DNA of 6,394 bases from Planctomycetaceae bacterium. GTDB taxonomy: Bacteria; Planctomycetota; Planctomycetia; Pirellulales; Thermoguttaceae. The notes under the pieces are model-generated. The model was given only the letters and a program-made list of their open reading frames with translations, ran no database searches and was not told where the DNA came from. Both the position numbers and the translations under genes were made by a program. The DNA is taken from positions 1 to 6,394 of the forward strand of contig JAIRLW010000304.1 of NCBI GenBank assembly GCA_031259095.1. The letters run 5' to 3'. Each line of letters opens with the position of its first letter. Position 1 is the first letter of the stretch. Positions 6,157 through 6,394 of this stretch are shown in pieces.

Positions 6157-6195
6157 AGTATAGCAAAATGATTTTGCCGGTCAAGTTTTTTTTTT
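6157..6195 (-). promoter_or_regulatory. Strong sigma70-type promoter with A-tract and spacer palindrome
   Basis: On the minus strand there is a run of ten A residues (6195-6186, UP-element-like), -35 TTGACC (6184-6179), a 16-base spacer, and -10 TATACT (6162-6157). The -10 is preceded by TGC, giving an extended -10. The spacer contains the 15-base palindrome GCAAAATCATTTTGC (6177-6163), with seven-base arms around one centre base. A palindrome between the two promoter boxes is a typical repressor-operator position, so the unit may be repressible. Confidence 0.65.
6163..6177. promoter_or_regulatory. 15-base palindrome, possible operator
   Basis: GCAAAATGATTTTGC on the + strand has perfect seven-base arms about a central base. 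It fills nearly the whole space between the -35 and -10 boxes of the minus-strand promoter. A bound dimeric regulator would block RNA polymerase there. Chance symmetry in AT-rich DNA is the alternative. Confidence 0.45.
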
Positions 6196-6324
6196 GTAAT
6201 ATATCAGCGGAATATTCCAAAACGTCTTTTAACAGTTTCCGCAAACCTTATTTTCAACCTAATTTTTTCCTAACTAAACGATTTACCAAAAAACCTCAGT
6301 AGCAATGAATCCCGCCAAAACCGA
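6196..6324. other. AT-rich non-coding stretch
   Basis: I see no gene of convincing length on either strand. Visible structure is limited to a ten-base palindrome GGAATATTCC (6209-6218) and a six-base inverted repeat GCGGAA (6207-6212) with TTCCGC (6237-6242). This stretch lies upstream of the minus-strand promoter. A 22-codon open frame beginning at 6305 is made largely of the following repeat and is not counted as a gene. Confidence 0.5.
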
Positions 6325-6378
6325 CCTCATTACCTTATTACCTCATGATTCGTTTATGTTTTTAATGAGGTAATGAGG
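6325..6378. repeat. Inverted array of 8-base repeats
   Basis: The left arm is three tandem octamers, CCTCATTA (6325-6332), CCTTATTA (6333-6340) and CCTCATGA (6341-6348). The right arm is two exact octamers TAATGAGG (6363-6370, 6371-6378), the reverse complement of the first. Units 1-2 pair with the right arm over 16 bases with a single G-T wobble. The long stem would form a hairpin in either transcript, or a cruciform. It looks like an intergenic repeat family member, not a terminator. Confidence 0.7.
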
Positions 6379-6381
6379 TTT

Positions 6382-6394
6382 GTAGAGACGCAAT
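6382..6394. repeat. Possible edge of a dispersed GTAGAGACGCAAT repeat
   Basis: The window ends in gtagagacgcaat. From memory, GTAGAGACGCAAT followed by its inverse occurs as an intergenic repeat in several bacteria, including Bacteroidota. Only one arm would be visible here, so this is tentative. Confidence 0.3.

Noticed and set aside
6305..6373. 22-codon open frame starting at 6305
   Set aside because: Most of it is the octamer repeat, and there is no ribosome binding site or recognisable sequence.
6325..6378. CRISPR array
   Set aside because: The units are only eight bases, are directly adjacent with no spacers, and face each other as inverted arms.

Overview
This 6.4-kb window looks like the distal tail-fibre or receptor-binding end of a phage, prophage or phage-derived tail module. 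All protein genes lie on the + strand. Behind the last gene, on the opposite strand, is a compact transcription unit that looks like a small RNA. The organism cannot be named from the sequence. None of the four internal starts has a clear Shine-Dalgarno sequence; each is preceded by an A-rich 'TAAA' stretch. The only convincing promoter is a classical -35/-10 sigma70 type. Lack of Shine-Dalgarno sequences and BACON-like domains would suit Bacteroidota, but the TTGACC/TATACT promoter is not the Bacteroidota type. SD-poor phyla such as Planctomycetota or Verrucomicrobiota/Lentisphaerota remain equally possible. Composition is moderate in GC, with AT-rich intergenic DNA.

Layout. Positions 1-3912 hold the 3' part of a very large fibre gene that enters from the left edge. 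It encodes the last four blades of one beta-propeller and two complete seven-bladed propellers. These are separated by linkers carrying classical tail-fibre signatures, and are followed by a His-x-His fibre motif, two GKSAYQSWL repeats and a C-terminal domain that may be an OB fold. Positions 3916-5502 carry three small, beta-rich genes of 167, 233 and 104 residues in tight succession (gaps of 3, 33 and 33 bases). The middle one has two BACON-like domains. Positions 5503-5614 are intergenic and hold an imperfect palindrome built from AGGGAC/GTCCC units. Positions 5615-6031 encode a 138-residue protein with clearly different codon use. Positions 6032-6394 contain no convincing protein gene. They hold a perfect palindrome, a minus-strand promoter, predicted RNA and terminator unit (about 6195 down to 6045), and an inverted array of 8-base repeats near the right edge.

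How the parts may work together (inference). The large protein probably forms or decorates a tail fibre, with the propellers as binding heads and the linkers as trimeric shaft segments. The small genes behind it could be fibre accessories, chaperones or additional adhesins. The minus-strand RNA is independent of the cassette, converges on it, and may be a host or prophage regulatory RNA.
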